NCBI RefSeq assembly: GCF_000298195.1
Contig: NZ_BAHC01000018.1
Span: forward strand, 1 to 64,000
Direction: 5' to 3'
Source: Gordonia rhizosphera NBRC 16068
GTDB taxonomy: Bacteria; Actinomycetota; Actinomycetes; Mycobacteriales; Mycobacteriaceae
Length of the DNA stretch: 64,000 nucleotides
Shown here: one piece after another, positions 9,626 to 19,365 of the stretch
Layout of the letters: every line of letters starts with the position of its first letter
Numbering within the stretch: the stretch's first letter is position 1
Program-made: the position numbers and the translations under genes
Notes under the pieces: model-generated
What the model was told of the DNA's origin: nothing
Databases searched by the model: none
Seen by the model: only the letters and a program-made list of their open reading frames with translations

Positions 9626-11005
9626 TCAGAGCAGCGTGTAGGCTTCCGCGAGCACCGACCGCAGGATCTGCTCGATCTCGTCGAACTCGGCCTGCCCGGC
9701 GATCAGCGGCGGTGCGAGTTGGACGACGGGGTCACCGCGATCGTCGGGGCGGCAGTACAGGCCGGCGTCGAACAGCGCCGTGGTCAGGAATCCGCGCAGG
9801 ATGCGTTGCGACTCCGCCGGGGTGAATGTCTCCTTCCTCGCTTGGTCCTTGACAAGCTCTACGGCAAAGAAGTACCCCTCACCGCGGACATCCCCGACGA
9901 TGGGCAGGTCGTAGAGCCGTTCCAGCGTCGCGCGGAATGCCGGCGCATTCCGCCGGACGTGGTCGTTGAGGCCCTCACGCTCGAAGATGTCCAGGTTGGC
10001 GAGCGCCACCGCGGCCGAAACCGGGTGTCCGCCAAAGGTGTAGCCGTGCGGGAAGGTGGTTGTGCCGTCGCGGAACGGCTCGAAGAGTCGGTCGCTCGCG
10101 ATCATCGCTCCGATCGGTGAATATCCAGATGTCATCCCCTTCGCGCAGGTGATGATGTCCGGTACGTATCCGAAGTCGTCACAGGCGAACATCGATCCGA
10201 TGCGCCCGAACGCGCAGATCACCTCGTCGGAGACGAGTAGGACGTCGTATTCGTCGCAGATCTCGCGGACGCGTTCGAAATAGCCTGGGGGCGGCGGGAA
10301 ACAGCCGCCCGCGTTCTGCACCGGCTCGAGGAAGACCGCGGCCACCGTCTCGGGCCCTTCGAACTCGATGGCCTCCGCGATACGGTCGGCGGCCCAGCGG
10401 CCGAATCTCTTGGGATCGGCGGCGAGTTCGTCGTCGGCCCGATAGATATTGGTGTTGGGCACGCGGAACCCACCGGGTACCAGCGGTTCGAACATCTGCT
10501 TCAGCGCCGGCACTCCGGTGATGGCCAAGGCGCCCTGTGGGGTGCCGTGATAGGCAACCGATCGGGAGATCACCTTGTGCTTCAACGGTTTTCCGATGAG
10601 TTTGAAATATTGTTTGGCCAGCTTCCAGGCGCTTTCGACCGCTTCGCCTCCCCCGGTGGTGAAGAAGACGCGGTTCAGGTCACCGGGTGCGTAGGCGGCC
10701 AGGCGCTCGGCGAGTTCGATGGCCGGCGGAGTCGCATATCCCCATACCGGAAAGTAGGCGAGGTCGGTGGCCTGTCGCGCCGCGGCCTCGGCGAGTTCGG
10801 TACGTCCGTGCCCGACCTGGACCACGAACAGGCCGGAGAGACCGTCGAGGTAGGACCGGCCGCGATCGTCGAAGATGCGGACGCCCTCACCGCGCGTGAT
10901 CACCGGCGGGGTGATGCCGTCGCCGTGCCGGGCGAAATGCCCCCACAGGTGTGCCGCGCTCCGTTCGCCGAGGGAGCGGTTGCCGGGATCGGCAGTGCCG
11001 GTCAT
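9626..11005 (-). CDS. Class III PLP aminotransferase (aspartate aminotransferase family)
   Basis: This 459-residue fold-type I PLP enzyme belongs to the omega-transaminase class. The Schiff-base lysine is K289 in ITCAKGMTSGYSPIGA and the PLP-nitrogen Asp is D260 in LLVSDEVICAFGR. GGGEAVESAWKLA gives the phosphate-binding region. Enzymes of this group use beta-alanine, polyamines or other omega-amines with pyruvate; the exact substrate cannot be read from sequence. It resembles Rv3329, which also lies in this region in M. tuberculosis (recalled). A PucR regulator gene lies close downstream. Confidence 0.88.
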   Translation of the reverse strand: MTGTADPGNRSLGERSAAHLWGHFARHGDGITPPVITRGEGVRIFDDRGRSYLDGLSGLFVVQVGHGRTELAEAAARQATDLAYFPVWGYATPPAIELAERLAAYAPGDLNRVFFTTGGGEAVESAWKLAKQYFKLIGKPLKHKVISRSVAYHGTPQGALAITGVPALKQMFEPLVPGGFRVPNTNIYRADDELAADPKRFGRWAADRIAEAIEFEGPETVAAVFLEPVQNAGGCFPPPPGYFERVREICDEYDVLLVSDEVICAFGRIGSMFACDDFGYVPDIITCAKGMTSGYSPIGAMIASDRLFEPFRDGTTTFPHGYTFGGHPVSAAVALANLDIFEREGLNDHVRRNAPAFRATLERLYDLPIVGDVRGEGYFFAVELVKDQARKETFTPAESQRILRGFLTTALFDAGLYCRPDDRGDPVVQLAPPLIAGQAEFDEIEQILRSVLAEAYTLL

Positions 11006-11035
11006 CGGATCCCCAATTGTGTTGTCGTCGAAGAT

Positions 11036-11072
11036 GAAACCGCCCTCCCACCGTGGTGGGAAGGGCGGTTTC
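11036..11072 (-). terminator. Strong hairpin terminator after sdhB
   Basis: GAAACCGCCCTCCCACC (11036-11052) pairs with GGTGGGAAGGGCGGTTTC (11055-11072), giving 17 pairs, one bulged A and a very tight two-base loop. It lies 31 bases beyond the sdhB stop, so it most likely ends the sdh operon. The T/A-containing base of the stem serves as the tail on both strands, as is usual in actinobacteria with weak U tracts. Confidence 0.75.
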
Positions 11073-11102
11073 GCGGGCTCAAGGGAAGGCCTGTCGAGAC
11101 GG

Positions 11103-11894
11103 TCAGCGCGAGAACATCAGGGCGCGCTTGACCTCCTGGATCGCCTGGGTCACCTGGATGCCGCGTGGGCATGCCTCGGTGCAGTTGAACGTGGTGCGGC
11201 AGCGCCACACACCGTCGACGTCGTTGAGGATGTCGAGACGTTCGACAGCACCCTCGTCACGGCTGTCGAAGATGAACCGGTGTGCGTTGACGATCGCCGC
11301 GGGGCCGAAGTAGCTGCCCTCGTTCCAGAACACCGGGCAACTGGTGGTGCAGCAGGCGCAGAGGATGCACTTGGTGGTGTCGTCGAATCGGGCGCGATCG
11401 CTCTGGCTCTGAATACGCTCGTGGGTCGGCTCGTTGCCGGTGGTGATGAGGAACGGCTTGATCGCCCGGAACGCGTCGAAGAACGGCTCCATGTCGACCA
11501 CGAGATCCTTCTCCACCGGCAGACCCTTGATGGGCTCGATGGTGATCGTGATCTCCTTGGTCTTGTCCTTCGGCAACAGGTCCTTCATCAGGAGCTTGCA
11601 GGCCAGTCGGTTGACGCCGTTGATCCGCATCGCGTCCGAGCCGCACACGCCGTGCGCGCAGCTGCGGCGGAAGGTCAGGGTGCCGTCGAGGTAGCCCTTC
11701 ACATACAGCAGCAGGTTGAGCAGACGGTCGGTCGGCAGTGCCGGCACACGGAAGCTCTCGAAGCCCTGGGCATCGGGGTTCTCCGGATTGAACCGGTAGA
11801 TCTTCAGCGTCACCATGGTCGCCTCGTCGGGGACGGGCGGCAGCGGCGGTTCCGCGGAGGCCGGAGTCGGATTCTTGTCGATGCTGACGGTCAT
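11103..11894 (-). CDS. sdhB: Succinate dehydrogenase iron-sulfur subunit
   Basis: This 263-residue SdhB transfers electrons from the flavoprotein to the membrane quinone site of complex II. The [2Fe-2S] domain shows RSCAHGVCGSDAMRINGVNRLAC. The C-terminal domain has CILCACCTTSCP and CTEACPRGI for the [4Fe-4S] and [3Fe-4S] clusters. The ATG overlaps the sdhA stop by one base (TGATG), implying coupled translation. It is the last gene of sdhC-sdhD-sdhA-sdhB and is followed by a strong hairpin. Confidence 0.97.
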   Translation of the reverse strand: MTVSIDKNPTPASAEPPLPPVPDEATMVTLKIYRFNPENPDAQGFESFRVPALPTDRLLNLLLYVKGYLDGTLTFRRSCAHGVCGSDAMRINGVNRLACKLLMKDLLPKDKTKEITITIEPIKGLPVEKDLVVDMEPFFDAFRAIKPFLITTGNEPTHERIQSQSDRARFDDTTKCILCACCTTSCPVFWNEGSYFGPAAIVNAHRFIFDSRDEGAVERLDILNDVDGVWRCRTTFNCTEACPRGIQVTQAIQEVKRALMFSR

Positions 11895-13648
11895 CAGTAC
11901 TTACGCTCCATCGGCTCGTAACGGGTCTGCACCACGGGCTTGAAGTCCAACTCGATGTCACTCAAGAGGTCGGTGCCCTTCTTGTAGGCCATCGTGTGGC
12001 GCATGAAGTTGACATCGTCCCGGTTCGGGTAGTCCTCCCGGGCGTGCCCACCGCGCGATTCCTTGCGGTTGAGGGCGCCGACCACCGTCACCTCCGCCAT
12101 CTCCAGGAGGAAACCGAGCTCGATGGCCTCGAGCAGGTCGGAGTTGAACCGCTTGCCCTTGTCGTGGACGCGGATCTGGGCGTAGCGCTCCTTGAGGGCG
12201 TGGACGTCGGTGAGCGCCTGCTTGAGCGTCTCCTCGGTGCGGAACACCGAGGCGTTGTTGTCCATCGTGGCCTGCAGCGCGGTCCGGATGTCGGCGACCC
12301 GCTCGTGGCCGTGCTCGGACAGGATGGTCTCCAGCCAGCTGTCCACCATCGCGGTGGGGGCCTCGGGCATGTCGGTGAACTCGACGGAGTTGGCGTACTC
12401 GGCGGCCGCGATTCCCGCACGCCGACCGAACACGTTGATGTCGAGCAGCGAGTTGGTGCCGAGACGATTGGCGCCGTGCACCGAGACGCACGCGCATTCG
12501 CCGGCCGCATACAGTCCGTGGACCACCTCGGTGTTGTTGCGCAGCACCTGGCCCTCGATGTTGGTGGGGATGCCGCCCATGACGTAGTGGCAGGTCGGGA
12601 AGACCGGCACCCATTCCTTCACCGGATCCACACCCAGGTAGGTGCGGGCGAACTCGGTGATGTCGGGAAGCTTCTCGTTGAGGACGTCCTCGCCGAGGTG
12701 GGTCACGTCGATGTAGACGTAGTCCTTGTTCGGTCCGGCGCCACGACCCTCGAGCACCTCGAGCACCATCGACCGCGCCACGATGTCGCGGGGTGCGAGG
12801 TCCTTGATCGTCGGAGCGTAACGCTCCATGAACCGTTCGCCGTCGACGTTGCGCAGGATGCCGCCCTCGCCGCGCACGGCCTCCGAGATGAGGATGCCGA
12901 GGCCCGCCAGACCGGTTGGGTGGAACTGGTGGAACTCCATGTCCTCCAGCGGCAGGCCCTTACGGAACACGATGCCCATGCCGTCGCCGGTCAGAGTGTG
13001 CGCGTTCGACGTGGTCTTGTACATGCGGCCCGAGCCGCCGGTGGCGAAGATGATCGACTTCGCGTGGAAGACGTGGATCTCACCGGTCGCCAGCTCGTAG
13101 GCGACCACACCCGTCGCGACCTGCTCGCCGTCGTCGTTGGTCGTCAGGCAGATGTCGAGCGCGTAGTACTCGTTGAAGAACTCGACGTCGTGCTTGACGC
13201 AGTTCTGGTACAGCGTCTGCAGGATCATGTGTCCGGTGCGGTCGGCCGCGTAGCAGGCCCGGCGCACCGGCGACTTGCCGTGGTCGCGGGTGTGCCCACC
13301 GAAGCGGCGCTGGTCGATCTTGCCTTCCGGGGTCCGGTTGAAGGGCAGCCCCATCTTCTCCAGGTCCAGGACGGCGTCGATGGCCTCCTTGGCCATGATC
13401 TCCACGGCGTCCTGGTCGGCCAGATAGTCACCACCCTTGACCGTGTCGAAGGTGTGCCACTCCCAGTTGTCCTCTTCGACGTTGGCCAGTGCGGCGCACA
13501 TACCGCCCTGGGCGGCGCCGGTGTGGCTGCGGGTCGGGTAGAGCTTGGTGAGCACAGCCGTGCGGGCGCGGGGTGCCGACTCGATGGCGGCACGCATGCC
13601 GGCGCCACCGGCGCCCACGATGACCACGTCGTAACGATGTTCCTGCAT
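11894..13648 (-). CDS. sdhA: Succinate dehydrogenase flavoprotein subunit
   Basis: This 584-residue SdhA binds covalent FAD and oxidises succinate. Visible are the Rossmann start VVIVGAGGAGMRAAIE, the flavinylation His in TRSHTGAAQGG, and the active-site regions HPTGL and GxRGEGG-like EAVRGEGG. RGxDNHxxxxHGANRLG-type SVHGANRLGTNSLLD is also present. Length and motifs are normal. It lies between sdhD and sdhB in a four-gene operon. Confidence 0.97.
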   Translation of the reverse strand: MQEHRYDVVIVGAGGAGMRAAIESAPRARTAVLTKLYPTRSHTGAAQGGMCAALANVEEDNWEWHTFDTVKGGDYLADQDAVEIMAKEAIDAVLDLEKMGLPFNRTPEGKIDQRRFGGHTRDHGKSPVRRACYAADRTGHMILQTLYQNCVKHDVEFFNEYYALDICLTTNDDGEQVATGVVAYELATGEIHVFHAKSIIFATGGSGRMYKTTSNAHTLTGDGMGIVFRKGLPLEDMEFHQFHPTGLAGLGILISEAVRGEGGILRNVDGERFMERYAPTIKDLAPRDIVARSMVLEVLEGRGAGPNKDYVYIDVTHLGEDVLNEKLPDITEFARTYLGVDPVKEWVPVFPTCHYVMGGIPTNIEGQVLRNNTEVVHGLYAAGECACVSVHGANRLGTNSLLDINVFGRRAGIAAAEYANSVEFTDMPEAPTAMVDSWLETILSEHGHERVADIRTALQATMDNNASVFRTEETLKQALTDVHALKERYAQIRVHDKGKRFNSDLLEAIELGFLLEMAEVTVVGALNRKESRGGHAREDYPNRDDVNFMRHTMAYKKGTDLLSDIELDFKPVVQTRYEPMERKY

Positions 13649-13665
13649 GGGTTGTTGGGCTCCTT

Positions 13666-14124
13666 TTAGTCGACGCTGGCGGCGTCGAAGGTCAGAAGGG
13701 CGTAGGTGCCGAGCACCAGGACCAGGATCATCGACACCCCGAGCAGCACATTGAGCCAGAAGCGGGTGGAGTCCTTGCGCGAGTAGTCGGCGATCACGGT
13801 GCGCACACCGTTACCGCCGTGCAGCTGGGCCAGCCACAGCATGGTGAGATCCCAGATCTGCCAGAACGGTTCCTTCCACCGGGCGGCGACGAAGGACGCG
13901 TCGATGCGGTGCACGCCGTCGTCCCAGGCGAGCATGATGAACATGTGCCCGATGGTCAGGATGATCAGCGCCAGACCCGAAAAGCGCATGAACAGCCAGG
14001 CCCACTTCTCGAAGTTGCCGCCCTTGCGCATCCGCGGTGCACGCGGATTGTCCAGGCTGGCGGGACGGTCGTATTGGGTGCCGAGGCTCTTGGCGACACC
14101 CGGAGCGGCTTGCGATGCAGTCAT
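13666..14124 (-). CDS. sdhD: Succinate dehydrogenase membrane anchor subunit
   Basis: This 152-residue hydrophobic anchor of complex II has three predicted membrane helices at about residues 45-70, 95-115 and 125-147. HGGNGVRTVIADY is the usual quinone/haem-side motif. The N-terminal 40 residues are soluble. It lies between sdhC (12-base gap) and sdhA (17-base gap). Confidence 0.93.
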   Translation of the reverse strand: MTASQAAPGVAKSLGTQYDRPASLDNPRAPRMRKGGNFEKWAWLFMRFSGLALIILTIGHMFIMLAWDDGVHRIDASFVAARWKEPFWQIWDLTMLWLAQLHGGNGVRTVIADYSRKDSTRFWLNVLLGVSMILVLVLGTYALLTFDAASVD

Positions 14125-14136
14125 CTTCGGTGCCTC

Positions 14137-14544
14137 CTAGAACGAGTGGTCGATGAGGATTGCCAGCAGACGGATCGCTGCGGCGCCGAACACGATCAGG
14201 AAGAGCACGCCGATCGCCCACAGCATCTGGCGCTGGTACTTCGGACCCTTCGACCAGAAGTCGACGAGAATGATCCGCACGCCGTTGAACGCGTGATAGA
14301 GAACCGCGGCGACGAGCGCGATCTCCATCAGGCCGATGAGCGGCGTCTTGTAGGTCTCGATGACCTCGGAGTACTTGTTCGGATCGACCCGGATCACCGC
14401 GGTGTCCAGGACGTGGACGAACAAGAAGAAGAAGATGGTGACACCGGTGATGCGGTGCAACACCCACGACCACATCCCAGGGTCGCCTCGATACAAGGAG
14501 CGTTTGCGGACCGGCTCCGGTGCCGTTTCGGTCGGGGTGCTCAT
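14137..14544 (-). CDS. sdhC: Succinate dehydrogenase cytochrome b subunit
   Basis: This 135-residue membrane subunit has three helices and the haem-region motif WVLHRITGVTIFFFLFVHVLD; a second His is in ALYHAFNGVRIIL. The ATG at 14544 is chosen because GGAGG lies 11 bases upstream; the frame opens slightly earlier at a TTG that overlaps this ribosome site. It is the first gene of sdhCDAB and is transcribed divergently from cdd. An iron-box-like sequence lies in the shared upstream region. Confidence 0.93.
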   Translation of the reverse strand: MSTPTETAPEPVRKRSLYRGDPGMWSWVLHRITGVTIFFFLFVHVLDTAVIRVDPNKYSEVIETYKTPLIGLMEIALVAAVLYHAFNGVRIILVDFWSKGPKYQRQMLWAIGVLFLIVFGAAAIRLLAILIDHSF

Positions 14545-14689
14545 CAGTGAATTGGCCTCCAACAGCGTCGATGGATTTGCCGAGTCGGCATTGTGAGGCT
14601 CGGCCGTGGACCCATGGAAGAGACTTTAAACCTATGCTGAGGCCCGTAGAAACTTGCCCGAACCGATTTGGGCGCCAAGTGATCTCGAT

Positions 14690-14708
14690 TTAGGGTTGCC
14701 TAACCGAC
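14690..14708. promoter_or_regulatory. IdeR/DtxR-like iron box between sdhC and cdd
   Basis: TTAGGGTTGCCTAACCGAC keeps both half-sites (TTAGG and CTAACC) with correct spacing and matches 13 of 19 positions of the iron-box consensus as I recall it. It lies about 146 bases upstream of sdhC and about 46 bases upstream of cdd. Iron control of succinate dehydrogenase, an iron-rich enzyme, is plausible. Seen by eye only. Confidence 0.45.
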
Positions 14709-14753
14709 GTTGGCGGGGTCAACTGTGACGCATCTTGGTCGCCCGTACCGATT

Positions 14754-15170
14754 GTGAGGTCAGCGGACGTGGTTGCCGAAAGTGACTGGAAGATGTTGCG
14801 GCACAGGGCAAAAGCGATGATCGATCGGGCATATGCGCCCTACTCGGAATTCCCCGTGGGCGCAGCGGGTCTCACCGTCGACGGTGAGGTGGTGCTCGGC
14901 TGCAATGTGGAAAATGTCTCATACGGGCTCGGGATCTGCGCCGAGGTCGCGCTGATCGCCCATCTCGTGGGTACCGGCCGGACGGGTCTCATCGCGGTCT
15001 CGGTATGTGATCGCAACGGCGCCGTGCTGATGCCGTGTGGCCGGTGCCGCCAAGTCCTCCTCGAGCACGGTGGGCGCGACCTCCTGATCGACCACGGTGG
15101 GGGTCCGGTGTCGCTGGGCGAGCTGCTGCCCGATGCATTCGGTCCCGACGATCTGGAGGCCGCCCGATGA
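14754..15170 (+). CDS. cdd: Cytidine deaminase
   Basis: This 138-residue zinc deaminase converts cytidine and deoxycytidine to uridine and deoxyuridine in pyrimidine salvage. The zinc and catalytic motifs are clear: NVSYGLGICAEVALI (Cys and proton-shuttling Glu) and PCGRCRQVLLE (two Cys). Starts at GTG 14754 or GTG 14769 are both possible. Its TGA overlaps the deoA ATG (ATGA). It is the first gene of cdd-deoA-add. Confidence 0.95.
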   Translation: MRSADVVAESDWKMLRHRAKAMIDRAYAPYSEFPVGAAGLTVDGEVVLGCNVENVSYGLGICAEVALIAHLVGTGRTGLIAVSVCDRNGAVLMPCGRCRQVLLEHGGRDLLIDHGGGPVSLGELLPDAFGPDDLEAAR

Positions 15171-16513
15171 GCGGTACCGGCCCCACCGATGCCGTGGCGA
15201 CCGACGAGGAAATCATCGACACAATTTCGGTGATCACCGCCAAACGTGACGGCAACGCGCTGACCGACGCGCAGATCGAGTGGATCATCGACCGCTACAC
15301 CCATGGTGGGCATGTCGCCGACGAACAGATGTCCGCGCTGCTCATGGCCATCTTCCTGCGGGGGATGAGCCGCCCGGAGATCGCGCGGTGGACCCGGGCG
15401 ATGATCGACAGCGGGCGGCGGATGGACTTCTCCGGCCTGCGCCGAGACGGGCGGCCGCTGGTGACCGTCGACAAGCATTCCACTGGCGGGGTGGGCGACA
15501 AGATCACCTTGCCGTTGTCGCCGCTGGTGGCCTCCTTCGGGGTGGCGGTGCCGCAATTGTCGGGCCGGGGGCTCGGACACACCGGCGGCACCCTGGACAA
15601 ACTCGAGTCGATCCCGGGCTGGCGGGCCGATCTGGACCCCGACGAGATGTCGGACCAGCTCGAACACGTGGGTGTGGTGATCTGCGCCGCGGGCGGCGAC
15701 CTGGCACCCGCGGATCGCCGCCTGTACGCACTCCGCGATGTCACCGGCACGGTGGAATCGATCCCGCTGGTGGCGAGTTCGATCATGAGCAAGAAGATCG
15801 CAGAGGGCACCGGTGCGCTGGTGCTCGACGTCAAGACCGGCAGCGGCGCGTTCTTCAAGTCCCTCGCGCAGAGCCGTGAGCTGGCGGAGACGATGGTGTG
15901 GCTCGGTAATGAGGCCGGCGTGGACACGCGAGCGTTGCTCACCGACATGGACTGCCCTCTCGGTGCGACCGCGGGCAATGCGCTCGAGGTGGCCGAGTCG
16001 TTGGAAGTCCTCGCCGGAGGCGGACCCGCCGACGTCGTCGAGCTGACCGTCGCGCTGGCGCGGGAGATGCTCGACGCGGCCGGCCTGCCCGACGCGGACC
16101 CTGCCCTGCATCTGGCGAACGGTATGGCCATGGACGTCTGGCGGGCGATGATCGCTGCGCAGGGCGGTGATCCCGACGCGGCGTTGCCGTCGGCGCGGCA
16201 CACCGACACCGTCGTCGCCGCCGAGTCCGGGATCGTGTCCCGGGTGGACGCGATGGCGGTGGGGGTGGCGGCCTGGCGGCTCGGGGCCGGGCGTGCGGTG
16301 CCCGGGGAGGCCGTGCAATCCGAGGCCGGGGTGCAGATGCACGCCAAACCCGGCGACCGGGTGCGGGCCGGTGCGCCACTGTTCACCCTGCACACGCAGA
16401 CCCCGGAGCGGTTCGCGGGGGCGCGCGCCGCCCTGACGGCCGCGGTGACGATCGGTGAACAAGCGCCGCAACGCACGCCATTGGTGATCGATCGCGTTAC
16501 CGTCGGTGCATGA
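15167..16513 (+). CDS. deoA: Thymidine phosphorylase
   Basis: This 448-residue enzyme splits thymidine and deoxyuridine into base and deoxyribose-1-phosphate. The family signature around [17 protein letters not shown] and the phosphate site [10 protein letters not shown] are intact. The start ATG at 15167 overlaps the cdd stop; a longer open frame upstream runs through cdd and is not used. Its stop overlaps the add start, so the three salvage genes are translationally coupled. Confidence 0.96.
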   Translation: MSGTGPTDAVATDEEIIDTISVITAKRDGNALTDAQIEWIIDRYTHGGHVADEQMSALLMAIFLRGMSRPEIARWTRAMIDSGRRMDFSGLRRDGRPLVTVDKHSTGGVGDKITLPLSPLVASFGVAVPQLSGRGLGHTGGTLDKLESIPGWRADLDPDEMSDQLEHVGVVICAAGGDLAPADRRLYALRDVTGTVESIPLVASSIMSKKIAEGTGALVLDVKTGSGAFFKSLAQSRELAETMVWLGNEAGVDTRALLTDMDCPLGATAGNALEVAESLEVLAGGGPADVVELTVALAREMLDAAGLPDADPALHLANGMAMDVWRAMIAAQGGDPDAALPSARHTDTVVAAESGIVSRVDAMAVGVAAWRLGAGRAVPGEAVQSEAGVQMHAKPGDRVRAGAPLFTLHTQTPERFAGARAALTAAVTIGEQAPQRTPLVIDRVTVGA

Positions 16514-17646
16514 CCGTCGAACCGACGCCGCCGGCGGGCCGGCCACTCGACCTACCGAATCTGTCCCTGGCCCCGAAAGTGTTGCTGCACGATCACCTCG
16601 ACGGTGGGTTGCGACCGGCCACGGTCCTCGAACTGGCCCACGAGGTCGGGTACACCGAGCTGCCCGCCGACGACGCGCAGTCGCTGGCCCACTGGTTCCG
16701 CGACGCGGCCGACAGCGGGTCGCTGGAGCGGTATCTGGAGACCTTCGCGCACACCGTGGCGGTGATGCAGACGCCGTCGTCGCTGGCGCGGGTGGCGCGC
16801 GAATGCGTGGAGGACCTCGCCGCCGACGGGGTGATCTACGCGGAGGTGCGGTATGCGCCCGAGCAACATCTCGAACACGGCCTGACTCTCGACGAGGTGG
16901 TCGAGGCGGTGCTGGCCGGTTTCGCCGAGGGGGAGGCCGCCGCCGCGGCGACGGGTCGGCCGATCATGGTGCGGTGCCTGGTGACCGCTATGCGGCATGC
17001 CGCGCGCTCGCGGGAGATCGCCGAACTCGCGGTGCGCTACCGCGACGAGGGTGTCGTCGGCTTCGACATCGCCGGTGCCGAGGCCGGCAACCCGCCCACT
17101 CGTCACCTCGACGCGTTCGAGTTCATGCGGGCCAACAACGCGCACTTCACGATTCACGCCGGGGAGGCGTTCGGCCTACCGTCGATCCACGAGGCGATCG
17201 CGTTCTGCGGTACCGACCGGCTCGGGCACGGGGTGCGGGTCATCGACGACATCGATCTGCCGCCGGGTGCCGATCTGGCCGCGGAGTCCTTCGAGGGCGC
17301 CGAACTCGGTCAGATCGCGAACATCGTGCGCGACAAACGGATTCCCCTCGAGTTGTGTCCGAGTTCGAATGTGCAGACGGGTGCGGTCTCCTCGATCGCG
17401 GAGCATCCGTTCAATGCGCTGGCGCGGTTGCGATTCCGGGTCACCGTCAATACCGACAACCGTCTGATGAGCGACACGACGATGAGCAAGGAGTTCTACC
17501 GGCTCGCCGAGCAGTTCGGTTACGGCTGGACCGATTTCGAGCGCTTCACGGTGAACGCGATGAAGTCGGCCTTCGTCCACTTCGACGAGCGGCTACGGCT
17601 CATCGACGATGTCATCAAACCCGGTTATGCGGTACTGATCGGCTAA
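16510..17646 (+). CDS. add: Adenosine deaminase
   Basis: This 378-residue metal-dependent deaminase turns adenosine and deoxyadenosine into inosine forms. Metal and substrate motifs are HDHLDGG near residue 24, HAGEAFG, GHGVRV and [14 protein letters not shown] overlap with deoA marks it as the last gene of the salvage operon. A hairpin overlaps its stop, and an IS1380-family element begins 25 bases later. Confidence 0.95.
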   Translation: MTVEPTPPAGRPLDLPNLSLAPKVLLHDHLDGGLRPATVLELAHEVGYTELPADDAQSLAHWFRDAADSGSLERYLETFAHTVAVMQTPSSLARVARECVEDLAADGVIYAEVRYAPEQHLEHGLTLDEVVEAVLAGFAEGEAAAAATGRPIMVRCLVTAMRHAARSREIAELAVRYRDEGVVGFDIAGAEAGNPPTRHLDAFEFMRANNAHFTIHAGEAFGLPSIHEAIAFCGTDRLGHGVRVIDDIDLPPGADLAAESFEGAELGQIANIVRDKRIPLELCPSSNVQTGAVSSIAEHPFNALARLRFRVTVNTDNRLMSDTTMSKEFYRLAEQFGYGWTDFERFTVNAMKSAFVHFDERLRLIDDVIKPGYAVLIG

Positions 17647-17667
17647 GTGGTTCTGAACAGGACCACT
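17646..17667 (+). terminator. Short hairpin after add
   Basis: AGTGGTTC and GGACCACT form an 8-bp stem (one G-U pair) with a 6-base loop, directly at the add stop codon. This is a plausible terminator of cdd-deoA-add, without a clear T run. Confidence 0.45.
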
Positions 17668-17670
17668 AAG

Positions 17671-19354
17671 CCTGAATCCACCGACCCGATTCGCTGATTT
17701 CGGGTGTCGTGACGGAGAAAGTGCCCTCTGAGCTGGGATGATTGATGTTCTTCACGCATTAATCACACAGCCACAGAAGGGCACTTCCGGTGCGATTGTC
17801 GCATACGTTCGCTGCGTCGTCGGCGCAGTTCGATGAGGATTCACTCGTGTCGTATGCCGGCCTGGTGCCGGTGTTGGCCTTGGCGGGTGAGACCGGGTTG
17901 GATCGTCTGCTGGCCGAGAAGGTGAAGTTCACCTGCGAACGCATCAAGTCCGGGGCGGCCAATCCCGCGCCGAAACTGATGACGGTGATCGCCGGCATGT
18001 GCGCGGGCGCGGACAGTATCGATGACCTCAACATGCTGCGCGCCGGGGGCATGCCGATGCTCTTCGATCAACTGTATGCGCCATCAACCATGGGAACCCT
18101 GCTGCGGGAGTTCACCTTCGGTCACACCAAGCAACTCGAATCGGTGTTGACCAATCACCTGTCGTCGCTGGTGGGTCGGGTACCGCACCTGCTCGCCGGT
18201 GGCGAGCAACGGACCGTCATCGACATCGACTCGCTGTTGCGTCCGGTCTACGGACATGCCAAACAAGGTGCCTCCTACGGCCACACCAAGGTCGGCGGTA
18301 GACAGGTGCTGCGCAAAGGGTTGGCGCCGCTGGTCACCACGATCAGCACCGCTACCTCGGCGCCGGTGGTGGCCGGGATGCTGTTACGGGCCGGGAAAAC
18401 CCCGTCGGGTCAGGGGGCGGCTCGGATGATCACCCGCTCCATCGCGGTGGCTCGCGCCGCCGGAGCCACCGGGCAGATTCTGGTGCGCGGCGATTCGGCG
18501 TATGGCACCGTGGAGGTGATGACCGCCTGCCTGCGTGCCGGTGTGCAGTTTTCTCTCGTGTTGGCCAAGAACTCGGCAGTGCAGAAGGCGATCGCCGCGA
18601 TCGACGAGGATGCGTGGACCCCGGTCCGGTATCCCGGCGCGGTCCGCGACCCCGACACCGGCGAGTGGATCTCTGATGCCGAAGTCGCTGAAGTCACCTA
18701 CACCGCCGGCGCATCCACCACTACCCCGGTCACCGCCCGACTGATCGTGCGCCGGGTCAAAGACGCCCGCAACGCCCCCGGTGACCCCGAACCGATGTTC
18801 CCGGTCTGGCGGTATCACCCGTTTCTGACCAACGCCACCTCGCCCGCACCCGAGGCCGACATCGACCACCGTCGCCACGCGATCGTCGAGAACGTGTTCG
18901 CCGACCTCATCGACGGACCCCTGGCCCACATGCCCTCGGGCTCGTTCGCCGCCAACTCCGCCTGGGCGCTGTGCGCGGCGATCGCCCACAACCTGTTGCG
19001 CGCCGCCGGAGTCCTGGCCGGCACCACCCACGCCGTGGCCCGCGGCGCCACGCTGCGCCGCACAATCGTGGCCGTCCCCGCCCGCATCACCCACCCCCAG
19101 CGCCGACCACGCCTGCGGCTTCCCACCCACTGGCCCTGGGACCAGCCCTGGATATTCCTGTGGCACTACACAATCGGCTACGGACCACCCCCAGCCGCTT
19201 AACCCGTCCACCGCCACATCAGGCCCGACCACAACCCTCACGTGAAAAAGCTGGGCAGACCAGCGACTCACCCGCGCCCACACCATAAATTTGCGATCAC
19301 ACACCTCAAATCCGCGATCACACGCACACGGAAAAGCTGATCGGTGGATTCAGG
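17671..19354 (+). mobile_element. IS1380-family insertion sequence (about 1.68 kb)
   Basis: Terminal inverted repeats start CCTGAATCCACCGA at 17671 and end with the reverse complement at 19354; one transposase gene lies between. The CCT start and transposase type fit IS1380. The flanking tetranucleotides (TAAG left, CTAC right) do not match, so no intact 4-bp target duplication is seen. This suggests recombination or mutation after insertion. It sits between the convergent genes add and the Rv3311-like gene. Confidence 0.85.
17790..19202 (+). CDS. IS1380-family transposase
   Basis: This 470-residue DDE transposase is complete, with no frameshift. The conserved GDSAY motif (second catalytic Asp region) lies in LVRGDSAYGTVEV. 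An earlier Asp lies in TVIDIDSLLRPVYGH, and the C-terminal E region is near HAIVENVFADLIDGPLAHMPSG. It starts with GTG at 17790, with AGAAGGG nine bases upstream. An intact transposase inside paired inverted repeats suggests the element could be active. Similar elements occur widely in mycobacteria and gordonias. Confidence 0.9.
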   Translation: MRLSHTFAASSAQFDEDSLVSYAGLVPVLALAGETGLDRLLAEKVKFTCERIKSGAANPAPKLMTVIAGMCAGADSIDDLNMLRAGGMPMLFDQLYAPSTMGTLLREFTFGHTKQLESVLTNHLSSLVGRVPHLLAGGEQRTVIDIDSLLRPVYGHAKQGASYGHTKVGGRQVLRKGLAPLVTTISTATSAPVVAGMLLRAGKTPSGQGAARMITRSIAVARAAGATGQILVRGDSAYGTVEVMTACLRAGVQFSLVLAKNSAVQKAIAAIDEDAWTPVRYPGAVRDPDTGEWISDAEVAEVTYTAGASTTTPVTARLIVRRVKDARNAPGDPEPMFPVWRYHPFLTNATSPAPEADIDHRRHAIVENVFADLIDGPLAHMPSGSFAANSAWALCAAIAHNLLRAAGVLAGTTHAVARGATLRRTIVAVPARITHPQRRPRLRLPTHWPWDQPWIFLWHYTIGYGPPPAA

Positions 19355-19365
19355 CTACGGCCGGC

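Noticed and set aside
15295-16546. Long minus-strand open frames opposite deoA
   Set aside because: High-GC shadow frames; deoA has full motifs and operon overlap on the plus strand.
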